From JAWXUD01 sp044432945 (GTDB taxonomy: Bacteria > Cyanobacteriota > Vampirovibrionia > Gastranaerophilales > Gastranaerophilaceae): DNA of 62,267 bases. This document shows, in pieces, positions 1 through 8,591 of the stretch (position 1 is its first letter; each line of letters starts with the position of its first letter). Under the pieces are notes generated by a model. The model did no database searches, was not told the origin of the DNA, and saw only the letters and a program-made list of their open reading frames with translations. The stretch spans positions 1 through 62,267 of the forward strand of contig JAWXUD010000007.1 of NCBI GenBank assembly GCA_044432945.1, read 5' to 3'. The position numbers and the translations under genes were made by a program.

Positions 1-1
1 G

Positions 2-412
2 TTAGCAGATGTTCCATATTCAGCGATTAACACATGTAGCGATACAACTTATGATAGTGAAGGTGCTAATAATATATACTGTGCTTCTAACGCTTGGGCG
101 GGTGCGAAAAAAGCTTGTGATGATAGAAATATGACTTTACCAACGAATTCGCAATTAGAATCATTAGCAATGAATTATTTATACGCTGATGCATACCTTT
201 CAGGAGGTTCTTATTATGGCACACCAGTATCAGAGAATTTTGAGATGGTATCTTTGAATACAAGCTCATTGCCATTTGCTTTATGGGCAAATAATTATTA
301 TAATCTTTCTGGCTATGCAGGAAATTTGCACTTAAAGACTACAAGTTTTCACTACCAAGGCTATACTTATGCTAAAAATAGCACAACACCATATGTTCGA
401 TGTGTGAAATAG
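2..412 (+). CDS. C-terminal part of a secreted or pilin-like protein (5' truncated)
   Basis: The open frame enters from the left edge, so the start and any signal or prepilin peptide are missing; 136 residues remain. The visible part has a WAGAKKACDDRNMTLPTNSQ stretch, several small and aromatic residues, and ends YVRCVK. The pattern of W/C residues, a PT-S-Q-L turn and a terminal RCV is typical of DUF1566/Lcl-C-like C-terminal domains, which in this lineage often sit behind a type IV pilin-like N-terminus. Four cysteines are visible, two of them near the beginning, so disulfides are possible. The assignment to a secreted pilin-like protein is family-level inference; the precise role is unknown. 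A strong palindromic terminator follows about 20 bp after the stop. Confidence 0.6.
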   Translation, partial: LADVPYSAINTCSDTTYDSEGANNIYCASNAWAGAKKACDDRNMTLPTNSQLESLAMNYLYADAYLSGGSYYGTPVSENFEMVSLNTSSLPFALWANNYYNLSGYAGNLHLKTTSFHYQGYTYAKNSTTPYVRCVK

Positions 413-433
413 ATATAAATAATTAAACACTAA

Positions 434-469
434 TATCGAGGTTGGAATTTTTCAAATTCCAACCTCGAT
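434..469. terminator. Bidirectional terminator hairpin between convergent genes
   Basis: Near-perfect inverted repeat with arms ATCGAGGTTGGAATTT / AAATTCCAACCTCGAT and a short loop. It lies between the stop of the left-edge gene (412) and the stop of pyrF (489), which converge, so it can serve both. Confidence 0.75.
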
Positions 470-488
470 TGTTATCTAAATATTATTT

Positions 489-1268
489 TTATACAAACAA
501 TTCGTTTTCTTTATCTTCAAGAGCCATTTCAATTTCATCAATAATCAACTTAGCGGCAACAACTCTGTCTTCTGCTGTTGTAATCGGTCTACCGATTACC
601 ATAAAATCAGCTCCAGCAAGAATTGCATCACGAGGGGTATCAACTCTTACCTGATCGTTCACAGAAGCCCAAGTCGGACGTGTCGCAGGACAAAGGATAA
701 TGAAATCTTCACTACTCTCTTCATTTTTTAAATATTGTCTAATTTTTTTAGCCTCATCAGCACTCGCCACAACGCCATCAAGCCCTGTTTCTTTAGCTAC
801 CTTTGCAAGCTCAAGAACGTAATCTTGAATATTTCTATCAACACATAGTTCTGTTGTTAACGTTTTTTGTCCAAAGCTTGATAATAAAGTTACGCCTAAA
901 ATAGTCGGTGGCTCAATGCCTAATGATTTTGCGGCAGCTTTTGAAGCTTTTACTACAGATGCGGTCATTTTTGAACCGCCTTGAATGTGTACGTTGAAAA
1001 AATCGATATCGTTTTTGACTAGACTAATACAGGCTTTCTGCACAGTGTTAGGAATATCATGGAACTTAGCGTCATAATAAAACTTCGCCCCCAACTCCTC
1101 TAACATTTTATAAGCCTCAAAACCGTGACTAACTATCAGTTGCAGACCTATTTTAAAATAACCAACGTAATCTTTTAATTCGATTACTAATTGTTTTGCT
1201 TCATCGATATCGTCTGTATCAAGTGCTAAAATAATTCTATCTTTTGCTTCTGTTGTTTTTTTAATCAT
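489..1268 (-). CDS. pyrF: Orotidine 5'-phosphate decarboxylase
   Basis: Catalyses the last step of UMP synthesis, decarboxylating OMP, in the cytoplasm. The 259-residue protein has the N-terminal LALDTDD strand, the catalytic DAKFHDIPNT motif (the D-x-K-x-x-D set) near residue 87, and the late VRVDTPRDAILAGADFMVIG phosphate-binding segment. Length and order of motifs fit the long (group III-like) branch of the family. It starts MIKKTTEAKDR, and the gene lies 132 bp downstream of the rmuC start region on the same strand with only about 50 bp between rmuC stop and its start, so the two are probably co-transcribed. Other pyr genes are not in the window. Confidence 0.93.
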   Translation of the reverse strand: MIKKTTEAKDRIILALDTDDIDEAKQLVIELKDYVGYFKIGLQLIVSHGFEAYKMLEELGAKFYYDAKFHDIPNTVQKACISLVKNDIDFFNVHIQGGSKMTASVVKASKAAAKSLGIEPPTILGVTLLSSFGQKTLTTELCVDRNIQDYVLELAKVAKETGLDGVVASADEAKKIRQYLKNEESSEDFIILCPATRPTWASVNDQVRVDTPRDAILAGADFMVIGRPITTAEDRVVAAKLIIDEIEMALEDKENELFV

Positions 1269-1321
1269 AATATGTTGTTACTCTATTCCTAAATTCCTTA
1301 AAAATCAATACTCTATTTATA

Positions 1322-2401
1322 TTAATCCACTTCAACCAATTCATCTGGCAATTCTGGCAAGTTTTTGGTCATAACCCCACCTAAATTTTCTATTTTTTTG
1401 ATTTGATTAATTATATTTCCAGTACCGTTTAATTTTTTTAAACTATCATTAAGATTGGTTTTAATTTTCAATAATTCGTTCAAAAGACTTGCGAATTTAT
1501 CTAACATCGAAGTACAAAGTCTTGAGATTTCGATAGCGTTTTTATTTTGTCTATCAACAACATGAAACGAGTTTATAATCTTTAACGCACTAAGTAATGT
1601 TGAAGGCGAAACTGGCATAATTTTATTTTTCCAAGCCAAATCCCAAAGCGTACAATCCTCACAAAACATCGCAGAATAACAACTCTCAATAGGTATAAAC
1701 ATCAACACAAAATCTGGCGAATTTTCATCTATCGAATAATCACGTTTTGCCAACCCAGCAATGTGAGCTTTTGTAGAATCGATAAAACTTTTCAAATGGA
1801 TTTCTTTTTCGAGTTCATCTTCTGTATTCACAAACCCAAACCAAGCTGCAAAAGAAGTTTTGCTATCAATAAACACACAACGATTTTCTGGCAAGAAAAT
1901 TGTCGCATCAGGTCTACCTTCTGCCGTCCCTTTTTGGATTTTATACTCCTCGTCTTTGCGTAGTCCAGAAGCCTCTAAAACTCGTTCCAATACGATTTCA
2001 CCCCATTTGCCAGATGTTCTATTATCAGAACGCATCACACTAACTAACGAATTAGCATCTTGCGAAATTTTATTACCTGTTTCTAAAAAGTTTTTGATAT
2101 TAATATCAAATCGTGTGAAATTTTCGCTTTCAACCTTGAAATTTTCTTCGTTTCTTTTTTCAAAGTCTTCTATTTTATCCTTAAATCGCTTGAATACAAC
2201 ATCAAGCTTCTCTTTATTTTGCTCAGATAATTCTTGAGAACTTTCTTTAAAAATTTTGTTCGCCGTATTCTCAAAATGAAGCTTCATCTGTTCAAACAGA
2301 ACTTCTTGATTAACTTTATTGTTTTTATTGATGAGATTAAACGGTATAAAAACACAAATTGCTCCGATTAAAAAACCCACCAAAAATATTAAAATTTCCA
2401 T
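1322..2401 (-). CDS. rmuC: RmuC family DNA recombination protein
   Basis: Predicted to limit DNA inversions and rearrangements at short inverted repeats; the family has a PD-(D/E)xK-like nuclease fold. The protein begins with a membrane anchor (MEILIFLVGFLIGAICVFIP), then a coiled-coil stretch of about 100 residues rich in E/K/N, then the conserved core with SGKWGEIVLERVLEASGL and later FIDSKTSFAAW and FVLMFIPIESCYSAMF. I place the start at the ATG at 2401; an in-frame TTG three codons upstream is less likely. Length 359 residues is somewhat short of the typical 400-500, mainly through a short C-terminal tail. It precedes pyrF in a probable operon. Confidence 0.9.
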   Translation of the reverse strand: MEILIFLVGFLIGAICVFIPFNLINKNNKVNQEVLFEQMKLHFENTANKIFKESSQELSEQNKEKLDVVFKRFKDKIEDFEKRNEENFKVESENFTRFDINIKNFLETGNKISQDANSLVSVMRSDNRTSGKWGEIVLERVLEASGLRKDEEYKIQKGTAEGRPDATIFLPENRCVFIDSKTSFAAWFGFVNTEDELEKEIHLKSFIDSTKAHIAGLAKRDYSIDENSPDFVLMFIPIESCYSAMFCEDCTLWDLAWKNKIMPVSPSTLLSALKIINSFHVVDRQNKNAIEISRLCTSMLDKFASLLNELLKIKTNLNDSLKKLNGTGNIINQIKKIENLGGVMTKNLPELPDELVEVD

Positions 2402-2488
2402 AATTCCCAATCCCTTTTTAAAAATTCTAATACAAATAAAATAGTTTGAAAAGACTATATTAATTTTCCTTAATACATTTGCTCACCC

Positions 2489-2557
2489 ATGCGGACAACA
2501 TATCTCAACGCATGATTTAGAGCATGGTTGAGGGTTTCTCTCAACCTAAAGACTTAG
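2489..2557. other. Structured region upstream of the response regulator (leader or ncRNA candidate)
   Basis: The 267-bp gap between rmuC and the response regulator holds consecutive hairpins: CATGCG/CGCATG (2489-2515), GGTTGAG/CTCAACC with a 7-nt loop (2526-2546) and a small CTAA-agac-TTAG (2546-2557). It is less AT-rich than other gaps here. No small ORF fits. It could be the folded 5' leader of the two-component operon or a separate small RNA on either strand; the sequence does not decide. Confidence 0.3.
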
Positions 2558-2677
2558 GTCATCACTTCCTACTTGCACAGCTTTAATATCAATCAAGTCA
2601 TGGATGAAAATACCATACAAAAAAAGTAGTATGAATACAGTAGAGGGAAGTACATTTTAAAGAACAAGGAGAGAAAT

Positions 2678-3376
2678 ATGAGAGATTACAAAAGAAATCC
2701 GAGAATTTTATTAATCGATGATAACGCTGATCACCTTAGAGGCGTCAAAGAATTAATCAGCTTGGAAAGCAACTGCCAAATCGTTGGCTCAACAACAAGT
2801 GCTAATATAGGCATTAGCTTAGCAAAAAAATATCGTCCAGAAATCATCTTGATGGATATCAATATGCCTGAAAAAGACGGTTTACAGGCCATTCAAGAAC
2901 TAGAAAAATCTGGACTTGAGTGCAAAGTTATCGCACTAAGTGGTTATGACGATGCAGATTTAATCTATAGAGCGATGAAAATCGGTGCAAAAGGTTATAT
3001 CCTAAAAACCATGGCGTCAGCTCAATTAATTCATGCGATTAACGAAGTTATTGCTGGTAAAATATACTTGCCAAACGTTCTTAGTTCTAGATTTTTCAAC
3101 TATTTTCAAGAGTCATTCAAAAAAGAAGCAACGCCAGTTGCAACAGAAAATCGCTTATCAGAACTAACTTCAAGAGAAGAAGAAATTTTAGATCTACTAA
3201 CAGTAGGATTGAACTATAAAGAAATCGCTGACAAATTATTCATCTCACAAACAACAGTCAAAACTCACGTAAACAATATTTTCCAAAAAATCCAAGTAAA
3301 CGACAGAACACAAGCTGTTTTATACGCTATAAACCACGGCTTTGTAGGAAAAAGCAGAATTAAACTAGCTGTATAA
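2678..3376 (+). CDS. NarL/LuxR-type response regulator
   Basis: A 232-residue two-domain regulator. The receiver domain (about 9-130) has the acidic pair D14 D15, phospho-acceptor D60 in IILMDINMPEKDG, and the conserved K after the YILK segment. A linker follows, then a LuxR-type helix-turn-helix (about 165-225) with LTSREEEILDLL and ISQTTVKTHVNNIFQKI. It starts behind a strong AAGGAGAG Shine-Dalgarno. A histidine kinase gene follows 27 bp later, so the two very likely form a cognate pair with the kinase phosphorylating D60. Targets cannot be told from the window; nearby flagellar and small-RNA loci are unproven candidates. Confidence 0.9.
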   Translation: MRDYKRNPRILLIDDNADHLRGVKELISLESNCQIVGSTTSANIGISLAKKYRPEIILMDINMPEKDGLQAIQELEKSGLECKVIALSGYDDADLIYRAMKIGAKGYILKTMASAQLIHAINEVIAGKIYLPNVLSSRFFNYFQESFKKEATPVATENRLSELTSREEEILDLLTVGLNYKEIADKLFISQTTVKTHVNNIFQKIQVNDRTQAVLYAINHGFVGKSRIKLAV

Positions 3377-3403
3377 TCCCTCTCTACTAAACAAAGGATT
3401 ACA

Positions 3404-4063
3404 ATGAATTCAGAACTCATATTTCAACAATCAAGGTGCGTTGCTCACGAGATTAGAAACCATTTGTCAATTTGCGAGTTATATTCTCAGATAATATATA
3501 GAAACTTGCAAAATGAAGGGGTGAAAAATCAATCGATAGAGAACGCACTTTGTTGTATCAAAAAATCACTTAAAATCATGTCCAACAACCTTTTAGAGCT
3601 GAAATCTATGAATAACTTACAAGTCGAAAAATATGATTTAGCAAATCTACTTACTCAATCAGTTTCAATGAGCGAAATCTATTGCAATGATAAAAATATA
3701 AATATCAATTGTGATTTTAGCGATAACATCAATGTAATAGTAGATGAGAACAAATTTATTTCTTGCGTTGTGAATATTATTAAAAATGCCATTGAAGCAA
3801 TTAAAGATGACGGCGAAATTAAAATAACAATCTCCAAATCCAAAAATCTTGTTAGCGTCCTCATTGCAAACAACGGCGAACCTATTTCTAAATCAAAAAT
3901 AAACGAGATTTTCAATATCGGCTTCACCACAAAATCTTATGGCTCAGGGTTAGGGCTATACATTTGCAAAAAGAATTTAGAAGAGCAAAATATCGAACTT
4001 AAACTAAATAAATCAGATGAAATCTGCACTGAATTTGAACTATTATTAAGAATTGTAAACTAA
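3404..4063 (+). CDS. Sensorless cytoplasmic histidine kinase
   Basis: Only 219 residues, with no membrane segment and no input domain: the H-box VAHEIRNHLS puts the phospho-acceptor histidine at residue 15. The catalytic domain follows with N-box NIIKNAIEAI, a degenerate G1 box (IANNGEPIS, with Asn where Asp is usual) and G2 box GSGLGLYICKK. The usual Pro of HE-x-RNPL is His here. It lies 27 bp after the response regulator with its own AAGGATT ribosome site. The input must come from a partner protein, from oligomerisation, or from the regulator itself. It could act as a phosphatase or phosphorelay step rather than a primary sensor. Confidence 0.85.
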   Translation: MNSELIFQQSRCVAHEIRNHLSICELYSQIIYRNLQNEGVKNQSIENALCCIKKSLKIMSNNLLELKSMNNLQVEKYDLANLLTQSVSMSEIYCNDKNININCDFSDNINVIVDENKFISCVVNIIKNAIEAIKDDGEIKITISKSKNLVSVLIANNGEPISKSKINEIFNIGFTTKSYGSGLGLYICKKNLEEQNIELKLNKSDEICTEFELLLRIVN

Positions 4064-4117
4064 TACTTATATATTATTTGCAGATAACGCAAATTTTTTC
4101 TATGCTTTGTTTTTATA
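4053..4117 (+). promoter_or_regulatory. Candidate promoter of the ABC1-kinase-like gene
   Basis: TTGTAAA (4053-4059), 29 bp, GCAAAT (4089-4094), 17 bp, TTTATA (4112-4117). It resembles the promoter class described for the small-RNA loci, with one change in the -35-like element. The TTGTAAA lies in the last codons of the upstream kinase gene. Supported only by pattern. Confidence 0.35.
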
Positions 4118-4151
4118 TTTTTATAATAGGGAAAAATTATGAGGAAAAACC

Positions 4152-6737
4152 ATGTCAGGTAATCTTATCAATTCAGTTAAGCAAACCACATTTACACAAG
4201 AAATTAAAAAAGACGAAAACGAATTAGCACAAAAAGCAGTGGCAAAAAGCCCTGTGACGCAAAATACAAACACAACGACATTAAAAAGTGACGTTGTTGA
4301 GTTTCAAAACAAACTAGCTGATGCACAAAAACGCAACGGAATAGTTGAAAAAGTTTATGATTCTATAAAAAACGCAACAAAATTAGGACAAGGTTCTAAC
4401 AAAATCAAATCAGACATCGTGACTTATGAACAAGGCAACAAATCAAAAGATGAAGTTGAATTAAATATCAAAAAATACGAGAACTCGCAAGAAACCGCTG
4501 AACAAATCACTGGAGATTTAGCTTCAAGTGCCGTAGGTGTTTCAACGTTCTATATGATGAAAAACAAAGGCAAAAATTTAGTTACCAAATCAGACCTAAA
4601 CGCATTGCCCGAAGAGATAACATCAACTTTAAAACTTTTAGGAAAAGATCCTAAAAAAATAGCTACATATTTAAAATCAAACAAAGCATTAGTCCCAATG
4701 GTTCTAGCTTCTGGACTTTTAGCTGGCTTGACAAAAAGAATTACATTAGGATTAAACAGAATTGGCTCTGACGAGTTTAGCATGTCTAAAGAAGACAAAG
4801 CTGGAAAATCTAAAAAAGAAATTAAAGCAGAGCGTAAAGTATTAAACCGTGAAAAAAGACGTGAAAACCGCAGAAACTTCTTAACTGGTTCACTAAATGG
4901 CATATTAGCACCAATTACGGCAATTGGTGGTGGAATAGTCGGAGTACCTGCATTTGTTGCAGCTAACAGTGCTACTAGATATATGACTAGCAAACACTCA
5001 ATTGATGACAAAAAATCATTAAAAGGTTATACTGATGATTTAAAAAATAACGCAATCCTTAACACGGCTGGAACTTTAGCACTAGCTGTTCCTGCGTTTA
5101 AAAAAGCTAATTATAGCAAAGTATTATTCAACAATTTAGATAAAGTTAAAACAAAATTAGCAGGGGTTAAATTACAAGATTCTGGGCTAGGTAACGAAAC
5201 AGCTTACAAAACACTTGAAAGAACGCTACTAGAATCTAAAGGCGTGAGAGATATCATGTACAGTGGCAAACCTGTTGATGAAGTTATTACCGAATTGACT
5301 AATCACAATTTGTTTGCAGTTAAATTCAAACAAATTCAAGGCAACGGCGATTCGTTAGCTCAAGCTTTAAAAGAAAGTTGCCCACCTACAAGAACAATGG
5401 AAGAAGCACAAACTCAAATCGACAAATTGTTAGGTCATAGCGACTATTCTGTAAGCAAATTATTAGGCGTTGGTACGGTTGCTGAAAGCTACTTAGCAAA
5501 AGGTAAAGACGGCAAAGAAGTTTGTATCAAAATTTTAAAAGATGGAATTAGCTCTGAAAAAATAATGAAAGACAAAGAAGCATTTATCAAACTAGTTACC
5601 AATGGAGTTGAAGAAGCTAATTTAAATGAAGAACAAAAATATTTACTAAGAAATATCGAAAATATGGCTGATGGCTTGTTGAAAGAAGTTGATTTAGAGA
5701 ACGAAATGAAAGCCGCTCAAAAATTAAGAACATTCACATCTAAAGCTAAAGTTGTTAACCCAATTGAGGTCAAAGAAGGCGTTTATGTTATGGAAAAAGC
5801 AGATGGCATAAGCTTAGATACCTTATCAAAATATTGGAATTTAAAAAGAGAAGGTTCTCAATTATTTGGTAGTGGTCGAGACGTAAGTGAAGAAATGGCT
5901 AAATTAAGAGCCAAATCACCAGATTTCGATGATTTTGACCTATCCGAAAAAGATATTAAAAAATTATTAAATGAATATATTAGTATTCAAATAGAACAAT
6001 TTAATAAAATAGAAAAAGGTGGTAAAACACTTCACGCTGACATTCACCCTGGTAATATATTTGTTGATTTAAAAGCACTGAAATCAGGCAAAGGCAAGGC
6101 ATTTACGCTTATCGATACTGGAAACACGATTGATATGTCACGTATGCAAGCAGCGAAATCTATTAAATTAACAACATATATCGATAACGGCAACTTAAAA
6201 GATCTAACTGATATTGTGTGCGAAGGTGCGATTTTACCAAAAGGAATGAGTGCTGAAGATGCTAAAAAATTAGTCAGTGAAGATTTGAAAAAAATATTCT
6301 TTGACTCAAGCACACAAATTGATTCTATGAATAATGACACGTTCTTAGCTATGGCAACAAACGTAATGAGAAAACATAATATTATCATGGACGATACGCA
6401 ACTCTCACTAAACAAAGCTAAAATTTCAGCTGACAATTCTTTAAATGATTTAATTAAAGGTTTATTAACTAGCAAATTTAGCAATATTGATAAGCCACAA
6501 CAAGCAATTGGTGCTGTTACATCTACTTTAGCCGATGGTGCAAAAATATGGTCAGAACAAACTGCTAAAATAAAACTGCAAGAAACTATGAACTTGTTCA
6601 AAATGTCATTTAAAGAAGCTATGGCACATATTAAAAATCCAAACATGTTAAAAACAAATAGCGAAGATTATTTGACTTATAAAATCAAACAAGATATCCC
6701 TAGAGAATCTAATAGTTTCTTTGATATATTTAATTAG
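4152..6737 (+). CDS. Large protein with ABC1/AarF-like kinase domain behind a hydrophobic N-terminal half
   Basis: An 861-residue protein. Residues 1-120 are polar and low-complexity. Residues about 120-330 contain Gly/Ala-rich hydrophobic stretches (for example GGGIVGVPAFVAANSA) that could be membrane-associated. Residues about 430-680 match the ABC1/UbiB/AarF kinase-like fold: loop LGVGTVAESYLAK near 437, lysine in CIKILK near 459, LENEMKAAQKL, catalytic HADIHPGNIFV at about 628, and metal-binding LIDTGN at about 655, where Thr replaces the usual Phe of DFG. Known ABC1 proteins support quinone or lipid metabolism; no quinone genes are near. There is no signal peptide. Start chosen at the ATG after GAGGA. 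Substrate unknown; the architecture is unusual for UbiB. Confidence 0.75.
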   Translation: MSGNLINSVKQTTFTQEIKKDENELAQKAVAKSPVTQNTNTTTLKSDVVEFQNKLADAQKRNGIVEKVYDSIKNATKLGQGSNKIKSDIVTYEQGNKSKDEVELNIKKYENSQETAEQITGDLASSAVGVSTFYMMKNKGKNLVTKSDLNALPEEITSTLKLLGKDPKKIATYLKSNKALVPMVLASGLLAGLTKRITLGLNRIGSDEFSMSKEDKAGKSKKEIKAERKVLNREKRRENRRNFLTGSLNGILAPITAIGGGIVGVPAFVAANSATRYMTSKHSIDDKKSLKGYTDDLKNNAILNTAGTLALAVPAFKKANYSKVLFNNLDKVKTKLAGVKLQDSGLGNETAYKTLERTLLESKGVRDIMYSGKPVDEVITELTNHNLFAVKFKQIQGNGDSLAQALKESCPPTRTMEEAQTQIDKLLGHSDYSVSKLLGVGTVAESYLAKGKDGKEVCIKILKDGISSEKIMKDKEAFIKLVTNGVEEANLNEEQKYLLRNIENMADGLLKEVDLENEMKAAQKLRTFTSKAKVVNPIEVKEGVYVMEKADGISLDTLSKYWNLKREGSQLFGSGRDVSEEMAKLRAKSPDFDDFDLSEKDIKKLLNEYISIQIEQFNKIEKGGKTLHADIHPGNIFVDLKALKSGKGKAFTLIDTGNTIDMSRMQAAKSIKLTTYIDNGNLKDLTDIVCEGAILPKGMSAEDAKKLVSEDLKKIFFDSSTQIDSMNNDTFLAMATNVMRKHNIIMDDTQLSLNKAKISADNSLNDLIKGLLTSKFSNIDKPQQAIGAVTSTLADGAKIWSEQTAKIKLQETMNLFKMSFKEAMAHIKNPNMLKTNSEDYLTYKIKQDIPRESNSFFDIFN

Positions 6738-6755
6738 GAAAAAAGATAATCTATA

Positions 6756-6787
6756 AAAAAAGATTGTGAAAATTCACAATCTTTTTT
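6756..6787. terminator. Bidirectional intrinsic terminator
   Basis: AAAAAAGATTGTGAA / TTCACAATCTTTTTT with a 2-nt loop, flanked by A and T tracts on opposite sides, between the convergent ABC1-like and MgtC-family genes. Works in both directions on paper. Confidence 0.85.
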
Positions 6788-6805
6788 GTTTATTCAATAT
6801 TTTTT

Positions 6806-7513
6806 TTAATCAATACATTCTTGAATAGAAATTGATAAAATACCATCAACACTTTGAAAACGCTTATACATCGCAGGAATAGGTGCTTTAGTATTAACGT
6901 CAATAATCACGCTAACTTTAGTCAAGTCGTGATTATTCTTATCAGGCTTTTTAGTTATTTCAACTAAATCAGGATAACACTCGATAATATAATCATATAC
7001 AGCGTCAACCTGTTCGTTTTCAACACAAATATTCGCTTTAATTTTGTGATAATTTTTTCTACTAAAGGGCAGGAAATCTCTTTCAAAGAATTTCACAGAA
7101 ATCAAAATTAAGATAGATAAAACAGTCCCAACGATTGCAGTTGTAAACATGCCAGCACCACAAGCCATACCAATACTAGCAGAAATCCATAACGTTGCAG
7201 CAGTAGTCAGCCCTAACACAGTTGCCCCATGTCTTAATACAGTGCCACCACCGATAAACCCAATACCAGTAACGATTTGAGCCGCAACCCTCGCCGTATC
7301 TCTTACTCCATTTGTTTCGCTCAATTCCATTGGGAAACCATAAATTGAAATAAGTGTAAAAATACAAGCCCCAAGACAAACTAAAATATTAGTCCTCAAT
7401 CCCGCATATTTGTTAGTCATTTCTCGCTCTAAGCCGATTACAAATCCTAACAACACAGAAGTTACTAACCTTATAGCTATCGTAAAATCAATTCCACTAA
7501 AAAAAGTCTCCAT
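6806..7513 (-). CDS. MgtC/SapB family membrane protein
   Basis: A 235-residue protein with four to five membrane helices in the first 150 residues, including the family signatures GLEREMTNKYAGLRTNILV and VTGIGFIGGGTVLR, followed by a cytoplasmic ACT-like C-terminal domain (about 155-235). MgtC proteins modulate membrane ATPase activity and adaptation to low magnesium in pathogens; in most bacteria the role is unclear. It starts 10 bp after the stop of the downstream ABC permease on the same strand, so it is probably the last gene of the peptide-transporter operon, but the functional link is not evident. Confidence 0.88.
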   Translation of the reverse strand: METFFSGIDFTIAIRLVTSVLLGFVIGLEREMTNKYAGLRTNILVCLGACIFTLISIYGFPMELSETNGVRDTARVAAQIVTGIGFIGGGTVLRHGATVLGLTTAATLWISASIGMACGAGMFTTAIVGTVLSILILISVKFFERDFLPFSRKNYHKIKANICVENEQVDAVYDYIIECYPDLVEITKKPDKNNHDLTKVSVIIDVNTKAPIPAMYKRFQSVDGILSISIQECID

Positions 7514-7523
7514 AAATATCTTC

Positions 7524-8591
7524 CTATCTAACCTTACTTTTTGGATCTAAGACATCTCTTATTGTATCACCTATTAAGTTGAATGCCAACACTGCAATAA
7601 AAATTAATAATCCTGGTGTCAAAAGCCAAGGACGATAGATTATATTCGTATAAACTTGAGCCTCTTTAAGCATATTCCCCCAACTTGCATCAGGTTGTTG
7701 AATACCTAACCCTAAAAAGCTCAGTCCACTTTCAGATAAAATATATGAAGGTACTGATAAAGTCATCGCAACGATTACAAAACTAGTCGTCTGAGGCAAA
7801 ACATGTTTTATTATAATCCTCAAATCACTAGCTCCGATTGATTTCGCAGCCTTGATAAACTCTTGATTTTTAATAGACAAGACCATTCCACGTACAACAC
7901 GTGCAAAACCCGCCCAACCGATTAACGCTAAAATCACAACTATCAGCATAAATCTTTGGCTACTACTCATACTTGATGGCAATATTGAAGCTAAAATTAT
8001 CAATAGATAAAAACTCGGTATAGACATTACAGCCTCCGCAAATCTCATCATCAACATATCAACTTTGCCACCAAAATAACCTGCAATACCGCCATACAAA
8101 AGCCCTATTGGAAAGAGTATAAACAACGCTAAAAAGCCTATTGTCATAGAAATTCTACCACCAAATAGCAACCTTGAAAACACATCACGTCCGTTTATAT
8201 CAGCACCAAGCAAAAATAAACGTCCATCATCATCAGTCGTCACCAAATGACGATTTGTAGAAATCAACCCTAAAAACTTATAACTTTCGCCCTTACCAAA
8301 AAAATTCAAATAATGTTTTTGACTTCTATCTAATCTATAAACAACTCGCAATTCTTCATCATCAAGCTCTCTGATATAATTATATGTATATGGTTTTGAG
8401 AACTTTCCATCTTCGTTTATAGTATATATTTGTGACGGCGGAACGTATGACATAGTCCTATCTGAAAAATCCTTTGAATAAGGTGCTATAAAATCAGCAA
8501 AAAATAGAGCAAAATAAATTAAACCTAAAATCACCAACGCAATTTTGGCAAATTTATCTTTCATCAACTGTCTAAATACTTCTTTAATCAT
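7524..8591 (-). CDS. Peptide/nickel-type ABC transporter permease (OppC/DppC family)
   Basis: A 355-residue inner-membrane permease. A first helix (about 14-32) is followed by an extended extracytoplasmic insert of about 100 residues that is longer than in E. coli DppC, then LLFGGRISMTIGFLALF and five further helices. The cytoplasmic EAA loop is visible as EFIKAAKSIGASDLRIIIKHVLPQ, which contacts the ATPase. The C-terminal LGLGIQQPDASWGNML segment is characteristic. It overlaps the OppB-type gene upstream by 4 bp (translational coupling). No ATPase subunits (OppD/F) lie in this operon, so these must be supplied from elsewhere. Confidence 0.93.
   Translation of the reverse strand: MIKEVFRQLMKDKFAKIALVILGLIYFALFFADFIAPYSKDFSDRTMSYVPPSQIYTINEDGKFSKPYTYNYIRELDDEELRVVYRLDRSQKHYLNFFGKGESYKFLGLISTNRHLVTTDDDGRLFLLGADINGRDVFSRLLFGGRISMTIGFLALFILFPIGLLYGGIAGYFGGKVDMLMMRFAEAVMSIPSFYLLIILASILPSSMSSSQRFMLIVVILALIGWAGFARVVRGMVLSIKNQEFIKAAKSIGASDLRIIIKHVLPQTTSFVIVAMTLSVPSYILSESGLSFLGLGIQQPDASWGNMLKEAQVYTNIIYRPWLLTPGLLIFIAVLAFNLIGDTIRDVLDPKSKVR

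Noticed and set aside
6764..6779. Rex operator TTGTGAA-AA-TTCACAA
   Set aside because: It is the stem of an intrinsic terminator with A/T tracts at gene ends, and its spacer is 2 bp rather than 4.
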